A stretch of 64,000 bases of DNA from contig JACJXT010000013.1 in NCBI GenBank assembly GCA_020636535.1, forward strand, positions 363,296 to 427,295. Direction: 5' to 3'. Below, in pieces: positions 26,290 to 34,198 of the stretch; the stretch's first letter is position 1, and the number at the start of each line of letters is the position of its first letter. A model generated the notes under the pieces. It was not told where the DNA came from and searched no databases. It worked only from the letters and a program-made list of their open reading frames with translations. A program made the translations under genes and the position numbers. Source of the DNA: Chitinophagales bacterium. GTDB lineage: Bacteria; Bacteroidota; Bacteroidia; Chitinophagales; JADIYW01.

Positions 26290-27474
26290 ATGACAATTTG
26301 GCTCGTATATAATATTTTAATTTTTATAATAAATAGTTTATTGCAACTAAATATTTTTAAACAATTTAGTAGCTTTAGACAACAACAGCTATTATTTAAA
26401 GAAGCAATGGTAAACTATACACCAAAAGCAAATTCGTTTTGGTTTGTAGTAAGTTCTGCTGGAGAATTTGAACAAGCATTACCATTAATTAAAATAATAA
26501 AGCAAGAAAAAAAAGACAGTCACATTGTAGTTAGTTTTTTTTCTAAGTCAGGTTTTGATTTGTTTACCAAACACAATTTAGTAGATTTTAGTTTTTATTT
26601 TCCTTTAGACACAAAACACAATGCTCAACTAATGGTAGAAAAAATTAAAGCACAAGCTGTTTTTTTTATTCGATATGAAATTTGGTTGAATACATTAGTT
26701 GCATTGAAAGCAAAACAAACTCCTACATTTTTAATTAATCAAGAAGATAAAAAAAGAAGTTTTATTTATCAGAAATATTTATATTATAGTTATACTTATT
26801 TTACTAAAATATTTAATGTCAACCAATTTGGAGATACCAAAATTGAACAAGCTATTGCACATAAAATTGATAATTTTGAAGATAAGCAACTTGAAACTTT
26901 TTGTAGCAATAATTTGGTTATTCTTTTAGCAAGTTGTTATTTAGAAGAAGTTAGAATTGTGGCACATTGGTATTGTAGTTTAAACAATAAAGAAAATATT
27001 AAAATAATTGTTTGTCCGCATGAACCAACAGAAGACTTTTATCGAACTTGTAATGTACTTTTTGAAGATAAGTTTTTTAGATATTCTGAAAGTGATAGAA
27101 TATGGAAAAATTTACTATATATAGATAAGAAAGGCGTCTTAAAATACCTATATCGATATGCAACTATTAGTTTTATTGGTGGTGGTTTTAACAATAAGTT
27201 ACACAATATTTTTGAAGCATTGATTTATGATACTGTTGTGTGTTGTGGCAATAATATTTCAAAATTTGCTATGGAAGAAAATTTAGCAAAAGAGCAAATT
27301 ATTTTTTTAATTAGCAATGAAGATGATTGGTGTCAGTTGATTGATACAATATCAAATGATAAAAAATCTCAAGTAAAAACACTTGAAATGGCAAATAAAA
27401 ATAAATTTTTAGAGCAACATTTGAATACCAGTCAACGAATTTGGAATACTATTGTTTCTTTGGTTCAAATTTAG
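26290..27474 (+). CDS. waaA: 3-deoxy-D-manno-octulosonic acid (Kdo) transferase
   Basis: WaaA/KdtA adds Kdo to lipid A precursors at the inner membrane, the first inner-core step of LPS. The 394-residue GT-B protein has an N-terminal membrane anchor, then FWFVVSSAGEFEQALPLIK near 50 with the catalytic-type glutamate. VVSFFSKSGFDLF follows near 80, then FIRYEIWLNTL near 125 and FIGGGFNNKLHNIFEALIYDTVVCCG near 296-321. EPTE near 241 is also typical. It begins close to a glycan operon but on the opposite strand. The sequence is somewhat diverged from typical KdtA. Confidence 0.88.
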   Translation: MTIWLVYNILIFIINSLLQLNIFKQFSSFRQQQLLFKEAMVNYTPKANSFWFVVSSAGEFEQALPLIKIIKQEKKDSHIVVSFFSKSGFDLFTKHNLVDFSFYFPLDTKHNAQLMVEKIKAQAVFFIRYEIWLNTLVALKAKQTPTFLINQEDKKRSFIYQKYLYYSYTYFTKIFNVNQFGDTKIEQAIAHKIDNFEDKQLETFCSNNLVILLASCYLEEVRIVAHWYCSLNNKENIKIIVCPHEPTEDFYRTCNVLFEDKFFRYSESDRIWKNLLYIDKKGVLKYLYRYATISFIGGGFNNKLHNIFEALIYDTVVCCGNNISKFAMEENLAKEQIIFLISNEDDWCQLIDTISNDKKSQVKTLEMANKNKFLEQHLNTSQRIWNTIVSLVQI

Positions 27475-27541
27475 TTTAAGCAACTTTACTACATTCTACT
27501 TTACTCAGAATGAATTTATTAAAAGCACCTTACTATTCAAA

Positions 27542-29302
27542 TTAGTACTGAAATTGCTGTTCTAGCAAATTCATAAACTTATTGACATTGTCTTGCTTTT
27601 GTGCTGCTTTCCAATTGTAAGTATCCGATAGTGTAGTATTACAATACTGTGCTGCTTCTTGGTAAGAATTCATTTCGTCTAGCTTTTTCAACTCTTTTTC
27701 ATAAGCGGTAAACTGACTATTAAACAATTCTCTTACAAAAATAAATTTTTCGTTGAGGGAAATATTTTCACTGAACGACTTTCTATTGATGTCAAACTCA
27801 GGAACGGCAATATGCATATTATCGTCTTCGTCAGTAATGAATTCTAAATTAAAATCACTTTTTGTTTGATGTGTGTCTTCTACAGCAGATTCCACTTTAT
27901 TTTCTACTTCAGTAATGGTCGATTCTGCTTTTTCTTTTAAATCATTATTGAAAAATAACGCTGCTTTTTCTTCGTCTTCTGCTACTAGTAAATTGTTAGT
28001 TTGATGTGTGTTTTCTACAACAGATTCCACTTTATTTTCTACTTCATTAATAGTAGATTCTATTTTATCTTTTAAATCATTATTGAAAAATAACGCTGCT
28101 TTTTCTTCGTCTTCTGCTACTAGTAAATTGTTAGTTTGATGTGTGTTTTCTACAACAGATTCCACTTTATTTTCTACTTCAGTAATAGTAGATTCTACTT
28201 TATCTTTTAAATCATTACTGAAAAATAACGCTTCTTTTTCTTCGTCTTCTGCTACTAGTAAATTGTTAGTTTGATGTGTGTTTTCTACTACAGATTCCAC
28301 TTTATTTTCTACTTCAGTAATGGTCGATTCTGCTTTATCTTTTAAATCATTATTGAAAAATAACGCTTCTTTTTCTTCATCTTCTGCTACTAGTAAATTG
28401 TTAGTCTGATGCGTGTTTTCTACAACAGATTCCACTTTATTTTCTACTTCAGTAATAGTAGATTCTATTTTATCTTTTAAATCATTATTGAAAAATAACG
28501 CTTCTTTTTCTTCGTCTTCTGCTACTAGTAAATTGTTAGTCTGATGTGTGTTTTCTATAACAGATTCCACTTTATTTTCTACTTCAGTAATAGTCGATTC
28601 TACTTTGTCTTTTAAATCATTATTGAAAAATAACGCTGCTTTTTCTTCGTCTTCTGCTACTAGTAAATTGTTAGTTTGATGTGTGTTTTCTACAACAGAT
28701 TCCACTTTATTTTCTACTTCAGTAATAGTCGATTCTACTTTATCTTTTAAATCATTATTGAAAAATAACTCTTCTTTGTGTTCATCATCTGCTACTAGCG
28801 TATTAGAGTTTTGTTCAACAAGAAAATCATCATCGTCATTATATACATTATTATTTACTATATTTTTTTCTTCTATATTATTTTCAAACTGATGATTGCT
28901 TTGATATACATCTGCTAAGACCAATTCTTTTTCTTCAATTTTCGTAGCAAATAAATCCCAAATTGGCTCATGTTCTATAGCAATTGATGGTAGCTTTTCT
29001 TGCTGCAACTTTAAATCATTAGGAATTTGTATCGTAATTTCTTGCGGAATAACAGTTTCTTGTACTATTGTTTCTTCTTCTAGTTGTACTGCTGATGCTT
29101 TCTGTTTATCAAAAACATCGTCTATTGTTAAACCTAATTTGCTTTCTACTTCTTCAATCTTGTCAATACAAATGTACAAATGCTTCTTCATGAGTTGCAA
29201 TTCTTCTGGCGACATAGTGCCTTCTGACAAAATTGTTTTGTTTAAATTCGTAACTACTGCTAAGTAATTCTCCAATTTCAATAAAGTATTTCTTATTTCC
29301 AT
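27542..29302 (-). CDS. Acidic protein with seven tandem 45-residue repeats
   Basis: The 586-residue protein has no signal peptide or membrane segment. Residues 1-60 form a helical domain, and 61-165 are acidic and low complexity. Residues 166-480 are seven direct 45-residue repeats (core NNLLVAEDEEKEALFFNNDL then KVESTITEVENKVESVVENT). A helical C-terminal domain follows (about 505-586, FVRELFNSQFTAYEKELKKL then YNWKAAQKQDNVNKFMNLL). Repeat units 2-7 are nearly identical, which points to recent expansion. The terminal domains resemble unassigned Bacteroidota proteins. The repeats could form an extended spacer, and the function is unknown. Confidence 0.85.
   Translation of the reverse strand: MEIRNTLLKLENYLAVVTNLNKTILSEGTMSPEELQLMKKHLYICIDKIEEVESKLGLTIDDVFDKQKASAVQLEEETIVQETVIPQEITIQIPNDLKLQQEKLPSIAIEHEPIWDLFATKIEEKELVLADVYQSNHQFENNIEEKNIVNNNVYNDDDDFLVEQNSNTLVADDEHKEELFFNNDLKDKVESTITEVENKVESVVENTHQTNNLLVAEDEEKAALFFNNDLKDKVESTITEVENKVESVIENTHQTNNLLVAEDEEKEALFFNNDLKDKIESTITEVENKVESVVENTHQTNNLLVAEDEEKEALFFNNDLKDKAESTITEVENKVESVVENTHQTNNLLVAEDEEKEALFFSNDLKDKVESTITEVENKVESVVENTHQTNNLLVAEDEEKAALFFNNDLKDKIESTINEVENKVESVVENTHQTNNLLVAEDEEKAALFFNNDLKEKAESTITEVENKVESAVEDTHQTKSDFNLEFITDEDDNMHIAVPEFDINRKSFSENISLNEKFIFVRELFNSQFTAYEKELKKLDEMNSYQEAAQYCNTTLSDTYNWKAAQKQDNVNKFMNLLEQQFQY
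27863..28807 (-). repeat. Seven-copy 135-bp tandem repeat inside a gene
   Basis: Seven in-frame units of 135 bases encode residues 166-480 of the protein at 27542-29302. The landmark CTGCTACTAGTAAATTG recurs every 135 bases. The unit nearest the gene start is the most diverged. The others differ at a few positions only, mostly K-V/A/I-E-S and EEK-A/E-A choices. Copy number is likely variable between strains. Confidence 0.95.
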
Positions 29303-29355
29303 TGCTAATGTTTAATTTGTAGCCAATATTATATCAAAATAATTGAATGTAAAAA

Positions 29356-29931
29356 ATGTTTTTAGAACAAAATGTTAATTACTCCAAAAATGGTTGGATA
29401 GAAGTGATTTGTGGCTCTATGTTTTCTGGCAAAACAGAAGAGCTAATTCGCAGATTAAAACGAGCCAAAATTGCCAATTTGCGTGTAGAAATATTTAAAC
29501 CAATGGTCGATACGCGCTATGATGAAGAAGCAGTCGTATCGCACGATAGCAATTCAATTTTATCTACGCCAGTAGCCAGCTCACAAAATATTTTGCTATT
29601 AAGTAACGATGTTGATGTAGTTGGTATTGATGAAGCACAGTTTTTTGATGAAGAACTACCAAGCGTTTGTGAACAATTAGCCAACAAAGGTATTCGTGTA
29701 ATTATTGCTGGTTTAGACAAAGACTTTTTAGGTAAACCATTTGGACCAATGCCACGATTAATGGCAGATGCAGAATATGTAACCAAAGTACATGCAATTT
29801 GTATGCAGTGTGGTGCTTTGGCAAATTATTCTTTTAGATTAATTGATAACGATAAAACTGTTTTGCTTGGCGAAAAAGAAAGCTACGAACCAAGATGCAG
29901 AACTTGCTTTGTAAAAGGAATGAAAAAATGA
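29356..29931 (+). CDS. tdk: Thymidine kinase
   Basis: Tdk phosphorylates thymidine to dTMP in pyrimidine salvage. The 191-residue type II enzyme has the P-loop CGSMFSGKTEELIRRLKRA near residue 20, the DEAQFFDEEL Walker B/lid region near 95, a GLDKDFLGKPFGPMP segment near 118, and zinc-binding cysteines CMQCGAL near 147 and RCRTCF near 182. The stop codon overlaps the start of the next gene (ATGA), so the two are translationally coupled. Confidence 0.95.
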   Translation: MFLEQNVNYSKNGWIEVICGSMFSGKTEELIRRLKRAKIANLRVEIFKPMVDTRYDEEAVVSHDSNSILSTPVASSQNILLLSNDVDVVGIDEAQFFDEELPSVCEQLANKGIRVIIAGLDKDFLGKPFGPMPRLMADAEYVTKVHAICMQCGALANYSFRLIDNDKTVLLGEKESYEPRCRTCFVKGMKK

Positions 29932-30434
29932 AGTTATCAAATTTTGAAGTAGCACAACAAATCAACATCAACAACACGAATTTGTTTTTAAATGGTGCTG
30001 CTATTAGAACTAAATTTTTTATAGATACTTATATTATTAGTTTGTATTTACAAAAAAGCACTACAAATGAACATGAAATATTAACTTCAACTGATGCTAA
30101 AGTTTTGCGTATGCAACTTATCACACCATTAGCAACGCCAAAAGCAGTAAGCGATAATTTAAGCGATGGTATGAAAAACGGACTAGGTAAATTGTACTAC
30201 GAATATAAATCTACAGTAGAAGCCATACAAGAAGCAGTTATACAATCGGCAGTAAAATACAAAGACAGTATAGATATTTATAGCAATAAAAATGAATTGC
30301 AATTGTATAAAAACAACGAGCTATTTTTAACTTTAAACGACTGTCAACTAATAGCCGATACCATTTTTAATATCTATTTAGGCAATCCACCAAAAGACAA
30401 AAAAATAAAACAATTACTACTAAAAGGTTTTTGA
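29928..30434 (+). CDS. Chalcone-isomerase-like domain protein
   Basis: The 168-residue protein from the ATG at 29928 overlaps the tdk stop. An in-frame ATG at 29895 lies inside tdk and is not needed. The pattern NGAAIRTKFFIDTYIISLYL near 22-41 and the later helical part match the chalcone_isomerase-like family seen across Bacteroidota. Those relatives usually carry a signal peptide, and none is visible here. They bind fatty acids or have unknown activity. Its last 66 bases are exactly repeated at 31067-31132, beyond a toxin-antitoxin pair. Confidence 0.75.
   Translation: MKLSNFEVAQQININNTNLFLNGAAIRTKFFIDTYIISLYLQKSTTNEHEILTSTDAKVLRMQLITPLATPKAVSDNLSDGMKNGLGKLYYEYKSTVEAIQEAVIQSAVKYKDSIDIYSNKNELQLYKNNELFLTLNDCQLIADTIFNIYLGNPPKDKKIKQLLLKGF
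30369..30434 (+). repeat. 66-bp direct repeat, left copy (3' end of the chalcone-isomerase-like gene)
   Basis: These 66 bases, ending at the TGA stop of the host gene, are repeated without a mismatch at 31067-31132. The repeat begins AATATCTATTTAGG and ends GGTTTTTGA. The match ends abruptly on both sides. Confidence 0.97.
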
Positions 30435-30457
30435 AGTTTTTCAGATATAAATTAAAA

Positions 30458-30465
30458 TAATTTTG
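30458..30465 (+). promoter_or_regulatory. Bacteroidota-type -7 box of the toxin-antitoxin cassette
   Basis: TAATTTTG, a full match to TAnnTTTG, lies 18 bases before the antitoxin ATG and within the inserted segment, so the cassette carries its own promoter. Confidence 0.5.
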
Positions 30466-30483
30466 TACTTTTAATTAACTATT

Positions 30484-30699
30484 ATGAACGACACATTAAT
30501 TATAGAGTTAACCAATAAAAAAGCTGTAAAACTTTTACAGGATATGGAAGATTTGAATTTAATCAAAGTAATAAAACATAATAACAATACTAATAAATTA
30601 AATATATCTAAAAAATACAAAGGTGTTTTTACTAAAGAAGATGCTTTAAGTTTTAATGAACACACTCAAAATTCTAGAAAAGAATGGAGCAATACTTAA
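30484..30699 (+). CDS. VapB-like antitoxin
   Basis: A 71-residue protein directly upstream of, and overlapping by 16 bases, a PIN-domain toxin gene. This is the standard antitoxin-toxin order. The N-terminal half (LIIELTNKKAVKLLQDMEDLNLIKVI) matches a DNA-binding or dimerisation region seen in small Bacteroidota antitoxins. The C-terminus GVFTKEDALSFNEHTQNSRKEW resembles the toxin-wrapping tail of the same proteins. It should neutralise the toxin and repress its own promoter. Confidence 0.8.
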   Translation: MNDTLIIELTNKKAVKLLQDMEDLNLIKVIKHNNNTNKLNISKKYKGVFTKEDALSFNEHTQNSRKEWSNT

Positions 30700-31067
30700 T
30701 TGATAATAATGCCATCTCTTATTTTTTTTCTGAATTGTTGAATGATAGTGCCATGCAATTTATGGCTAATGTTATTGATAAAATTCCCAATATTTCTGTA
30801 ATTACTCAAATCGAAGCTCTTTCTTGGACAAATAAAGATAAAAATAAAGAATCAATACTTAAAGAGTTTATTAATGATTCTAATATACTATTTATTACGC
30901 CTAATATTGTAGCGGAATGTGTCCGAATTAGAAGAAGTAGAAAAATAAAAACACCAGATGCAATTATTGCAGCAACTGCTATTGTAAATAACTTTACACT
31001 TATAACTGCTGATGCTGATTTTGAAAATATTGACAATCTGAAAATTTTAAATCCAAATAAAATATAA
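30684..31067 (+). CDS. VapC-like PIN-domain toxin ribonuclease
   Basis: A 127-residue PIN protein with the four acidic positions of VapC: YLIDNNAISYFF (D7), TQIEALSW (E43), KTPDAIIAATAI (D92) and TADADFENI (D109/D111). VapC toxins cut specific RNAs, often tRNA or rRNA loops, when the antitoxin is degraded. The gene overlaps the antitoxin. Its stop codon TAA at 31065-31067 runs into the first base of the right 66-bp repeat, so the cassette is packed without spare DNA. Confidence 0.88.
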   Translation: MEQYLIDNNAISYFFSELLNDSAMQFMANVIDKIPNISVITQIEALSWTNKDKNKESILKEFINDSNILFITPNIVAECVRIRRSRKIKTPDAIIAATAIVNNFTLITADADFENIDNLKILNPNKI

Positions 31068-31132
31068 ATATCTATTTAGGCAATCCACCAAAAGACAAAA
31101 AAATAAAACAATTACTACTAAAAGGTTTTTGA
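31067..31132 (+). repeat. 66-bp direct repeat, right copy
   Basis: This is an exact copy of 30369-30434, the last 66 bases of the chalcone-isomerase-like gene including its stop. It has no start of its own here, so it is a non-coding duplicate. Together the copies frame the toxin-antitoxin cassette with a period of 698 bases. Confidence 0.97.
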
Positions 31133-31310
31133 TTGATTTAAATTATTAACTACTTATTTAATCACGCTTACTCAATAAAAGCACCTTATTTTATTATACT
31201 TTCTTAGATCCAAAAATATTTTTTCATTTTTTTTGAAAATTTTTATGGAATTTTTATTCCAATTGCGTCTTAATAGCAAATAATATTTTAGAACGATTAA
31301 ATGATTAGTT

Positions 31311-31658
31311 ATGAACGCAATGAAAAATCAAGTACAGTTAATTGGAAAGTTAGGAAAAGACCCAATTGTAAGAACATTTGGAAACGACAAGAAAGTAGCC
31401 AACTTTAGTGTAGCTACTTCAGATTATTATTACGATGCTGATGGCAACAAACAAACCGACACACAATGGCACAATGTGGTTGTTTGGAACAAATTAGCAA
31501 CTATTTGCGAAGATAAATTAGCAAAAGGTAAAGAAGTAATAGTGACTGGTAAGCTCACTTATCGAAATTATGACGATAAAGATGGTAACAAAAAGTATGT
31601 TACAGAAATTGTTGCCAATGAAGTTTTGCTAATGGATACAAAAAAACAATCGGCATAG
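31311..31658 (+). CDS. ssb: Single-stranded DNA-binding protein (short form)
   Basis: A 115-residue OB-fold protein. Motifs: NQVQLIGKLGKDPIVRTF at the start, VANFSVATSDYYYDADGNKQTDTQWHNVVVWNKLA and LAKGKEVIVTGKLTYRNYDDKDGNKKYVTEIVANEVLLM. It lacks the acidic C-terminal tail that recruits partner proteins, so it may be a secondary SSB. The ATG at 31320 (MKNQVQ) is an alternative start. Upstream 31133-31310 holds no other gene, and no clear promoter is visible. Confidence 0.93.
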   Translation: MNAMKNQVQLIGKLGKDPIVRTFGNDKKVANFSVATSDYYYDADGNKQTDTQWHNVVVWNKLATICEDKLAKGKEVIVTGKLTYRNYDDKDGNKKYVTEIVANEVLLMDTKKQSA

Positions 31659-31693
31659 TTTTTTGTTAGAAGTATTTAAGCTATTTTTAAACT

Positions 31694-32290
31694 ATGGATT
31701 TAAATACTACTAATGTAAACGATGCAACAGCTACCAAAGCAATGGAAGGTCATTACCAAGAAATACTTAACTTACTAGGTGAAGATGTTAAAAGAGAAGG
31801 ATTATTAAAAACTCCAGAAAGAGTATCAAAAGCCATGCAATTTATAACCAGTGGTTATAATATAAATCCAATCGACATTGTTCTTTCTGCTATTTTTAAT
31901 GAAGACCACAGCGAAATGGTAATTGTAAAAGATATTGAATTGTATTCATTATGCGAACACCACATGTTGCCTTTTTTCGGAAAGGCACATGTGGCTTATA
32001 TACCTAATGGTAAAATTACTGGTTTAAGCAAAATTGCTAGAGTAGTTGATGCTTATGCTAGACGATTACAAGTGCAAGAACGACTCACTACTCAAATTAG
32101 AGATTGTATTAATGAAGCATTGCAACCACTTGGCGTTGCTGTGGTAATAGAAGCCAAACATATGTGTATGATGATGCGTGGTGTACAAAAACAAAATTCT
32201 ATTACTACTACATCTGCATTTACTGGCGAATTTGAAAAAAATGCAACCAGAAGTGAGTTTATGAAACTAATTAGCAAAGATTTGTCGTAA
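31694..32290 (+). CDS. folE: GTP cyclohydrolase I
   Basis: FolE opens GTP to dihydroneopterin triphosphate, the first step of folate synthesis and also of queuosine synthesis. The 198 residues include LLKTPERVSKAMQF near 36, IELYSLCEHHMLPFFGKAHVAYIPNGKITGLSKIARVVDAYARRLQVQERLT near 80-130 with zinc-binding Cys-His-His, VVIEAKHMCMMMRGVQK near 150-166 with the second cysteine, and FTGEF near the end. It lies 35 bases after ssb. Confidence 0.96.
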   Translation: MDLNTTNVNDATATKAMEGHYQEILNLLGEDVKREGLLKTPERVSKAMQFITSGYNINPIDIVLSAIFNEDHSEMVIVKDIELYSLCEHHMLPFFGKAHVAYIPNGKITGLSKIARVVDAYARRLQVQERLTTQIRDCINEALQPLGVAVVIEAKHMCMMMRGVQKQNSITTTSAFTGEFEKNATRSEFMKLISKDLS

Positions 32291-32352
32291 AAAAAGTTGT
32301 ATTTCAGATAATAATATGTATTTTTATACCTTAAACATTCTAAAATTATACA

Positions 32353-32949
32353 ATGAAAAAATACTTTTTTTTACTAATTAGTTTGTCTTTATTATTAGTA
32401 GTTTCTTGTAAGAAAGATAGCATTAATGATGCAAACAATAGTGATTGCACAGATGGCAGTGTTAACTTTCCATACTTAGGTGTTGGTCATGAATTAAGAT
32501 ATATTTATTCTGATTGGACAAGTGGTGCTGATAGTATGATAGTAAAAAATGAATCAATGCCTTCTGTTGGAACTTACCAATCAACTTTAACATATAAGCC
32601 AGGAAGTTCTAGTACAATTTATTATCATGCTTGTGGTAAAGATTTATATACTTCATTAGATGGCAACTATAATCAATATAGTCATTGGTGGATTTCATTA
32701 GATGCACAAGTCGGTGATACATGGACTCGAACTTTAAATGGCACAGTATATTCATATGAATTATTTTCTAAGAATGCTACAGTAACAACTTTATCTCTTG
32801 AGAATACCTATACCAATTGTTATAAATATACTTTTCAAAGTAGTACAAGTTTATTTGGACCTGACACCATTTATTTTAAACCTGATATAGGTGTGGTTTA
32901 CTATGATGGCGTAACAGCTTGGTATGAATTAGCCAGTAAAAATTTCTAA
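32353..32949 (+). CDS. Hypothetical lipoprotein
   Basis: The 198-residue protein has a lipoprotein signal peptide ending in the lipobox LVVSC at cysteine 19, followed by a KKD/N-rich linker. The mature domain is beta-rich, with aromatic and threonine residues in alternation (LRYIYSDWTSGADSM, YSHWWISLDAQVGDTWTRT, DTIYFKPDIGVVYYDGVTAWYEL). A paired cysteine arrangement is possible. It should sit in the outer membrane or periplasm. I do not recognise a named family. It converges on galM with only 8 bases between stops. Confidence 0.75.
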   Translation: MKKYFFLLISLSLLLVVSCKKDSINDANNSDCTDGSVNFPYLGVGHELRYIYSDWTSGADSMIVKNESMPSVGTYQSTLTYKPGSSSTIYYHACGKDLYTSLDGNYNQYSHWWISLDAQVGDTWTRTLNGTVYSYELFSKNATVTTLSLENTYTNCYKYTFQSSTSLFGPDTIYFKPDIGVVYYDGVTAWYELASKNF

Positions 32950-32957
32950 ATAGTTTA

Positions 32958-33965
32958 TTAAGTATTTACTGCTACTACAAACTTATCTTGATGATGATAA
33001 ACTGTATTAGGTTGTAATAGTACTAAGTCTTTGTATTGAGTGTGATTAATTGCATTTGGTACTGCTTGACATTCAAAGCAAATGGCTGAGTGCTGATTAT
33101 ATAGCTGATTATCTTTTCCTTTTATTAGATTTAAAAAATTACCAGTATAAATTTGCACACCTTGTTTTGTTGTTGCAACTGTCAACTTCAAACCATTAGT
33201 TTTATTGAAAAGTATTGCTACAGCATCTAGTTGATTAATAGCTCCATTTTTTATAAAGAAATGGTCGATGCCTTTAGCTTGTGCAATTTGACTATCTGTA
33301 CTATTTAATGCAGTACTTATTGGTTTAGCATTGCTAAAATCAAAAACAGTATTTTTTATTGATAATGATGTTTGATTTGGAGTACCATTTTCTAGCAATG
33401 GAAAAAATGCATCAGCAAATATTTGTAGCTCTTGTTTGCCTATGTTTTCATTTGTTCCACTTAAATTAAAGTACGAATGATTGGTTAAATTAATAATTGT
33501 TGTTTTATCTGTTGTAGCATGGTAATCAATCATCAATTCATTATCAATAATAGTATAAGTAATTTTTACTTTAACAGTTGATTGATATTCATTGTCTATT
33601 TTACTAGTATTTAATAAAAAAGAAATAGATTGTTCATTGTGTTGAATTGCTGTCCAGATTTGTTTACTCCAAGCAAAACTTCCACCATGTAAATGGTGCA
33701 ATTCATTATTACAACTCAGCTTAAATTGTTGATGGTTTAACTCAAATTGTCCATATTCAATTCTATTAGCAAACTGACCAATTGTAGCACCAATATAATA
33801 GTCATCTTTTATATATTCATTAATAGTACCATAACCAAGAACAATATCTGTTAGTTGATTGGATTTATCTTTAACTAAAAAACTTACTAGTGTAGCTCCA
33901 TAGTTAGTTAAATAAATAGAAATATGTTGATTACTTAATTGAAATAACTGAATTTCATTATCCAT
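32958..33965 (-). CDS. galM: Aldose 1-epimerase (mutarotase)
   Basis: GalM interconverts alpha and beta anomers of hexoses such as glucose and galactose. The 335-residue beta-sandwich protein shows the family sites: GATIGQFANRIEYGQF near 57, HHLHGGSFAWSKQIW near 90 with the active histidine region, NLTNHSYFNLSG near 160 with the catalytic histidine, and ICFECQAVPNAINHTQY near 293 with the catalytic glutamate. There is no signal peptide, so it acts in the cytoplasm. Its stop lies 8 bases from the convergent lipoprotein gene. Confidence 0.93.
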   Translation of the reverse strand: MDNEIQLFQLSNQHISIYLTNYGATLVSFLVKDKSNQLTDIVLGYGTINEYIKDDYYIGATIGQFANRIEYGQFELNHQQFKLSCNNELHHLHGGSFAWSKQIWTAIQHNEQSISFLLNTSKIDNEYQSTVKVKITYTIIDNELMIDYHATTDKTTIINLTNHSYFNLSGTNENIGKQELQIFADAFFPLLENGTPNQTSLSIKNTVFDFSNAKPISTALNSTDSQIAQAKGIDHFFIKNGAINQLDAVAILFNKTNGLKLTVATTKQGVQIYTGNFLNLIKGKDNQLYNQHSAICFECQAVPNAINHTQYKDLVLLQPNTVYHHQDKFVVAVNT

Positions 33966-34118
33966 ATTAGATACAAAATAAAGTAAAATTCATTAGTCTT
34001 ACAACCTTGTTTCTCCTCTTCTAATTCTCAAGCATTAAAAAAATAATTTGATATATTTTTTAATAAATATGTTTTTATATAAATATAAATTCTTTCGTTC
34101 ATTTTGTCTTGATATTTA

Positions 34119-34167
34119 CCTGTTGGTAAACAGGCAAAACGAACTAGATCCTGAAATAAATTCAGGA
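34119..34167. repeat. Two adjacent palindromes in an intergenic repeat
   Basis: CCTGTT-GGTA-AACAGG at 34119-34134 is followed by TCCTGAA-ATAAA-TTCAGGA at 34149-34167. The second has a near copy with paired stem changes at 37536-37556. They lie after galM and before the malic enzyme stop, and a small plus-strand ORF across them is not convincing. Confidence 0.65.
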
Positions 34168-34198
34168 CAAGAAGCATTTAAGGCAATTTTGCTTTGCA

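Noticed and set aside
27863..28807. Regularly spaced repeats considered as a CRISPR array
   Set aside because: The units are 135 bases with no unique spacers, stay in one reading frame and encode protein, and no cas genes are present.
28683..28892. Antisense ORF of 69 codons within the repeat protein
   Set aside because: Serine-rich translation of the opposite strand of a repetitive gene, with no family likeness or upstream signals.
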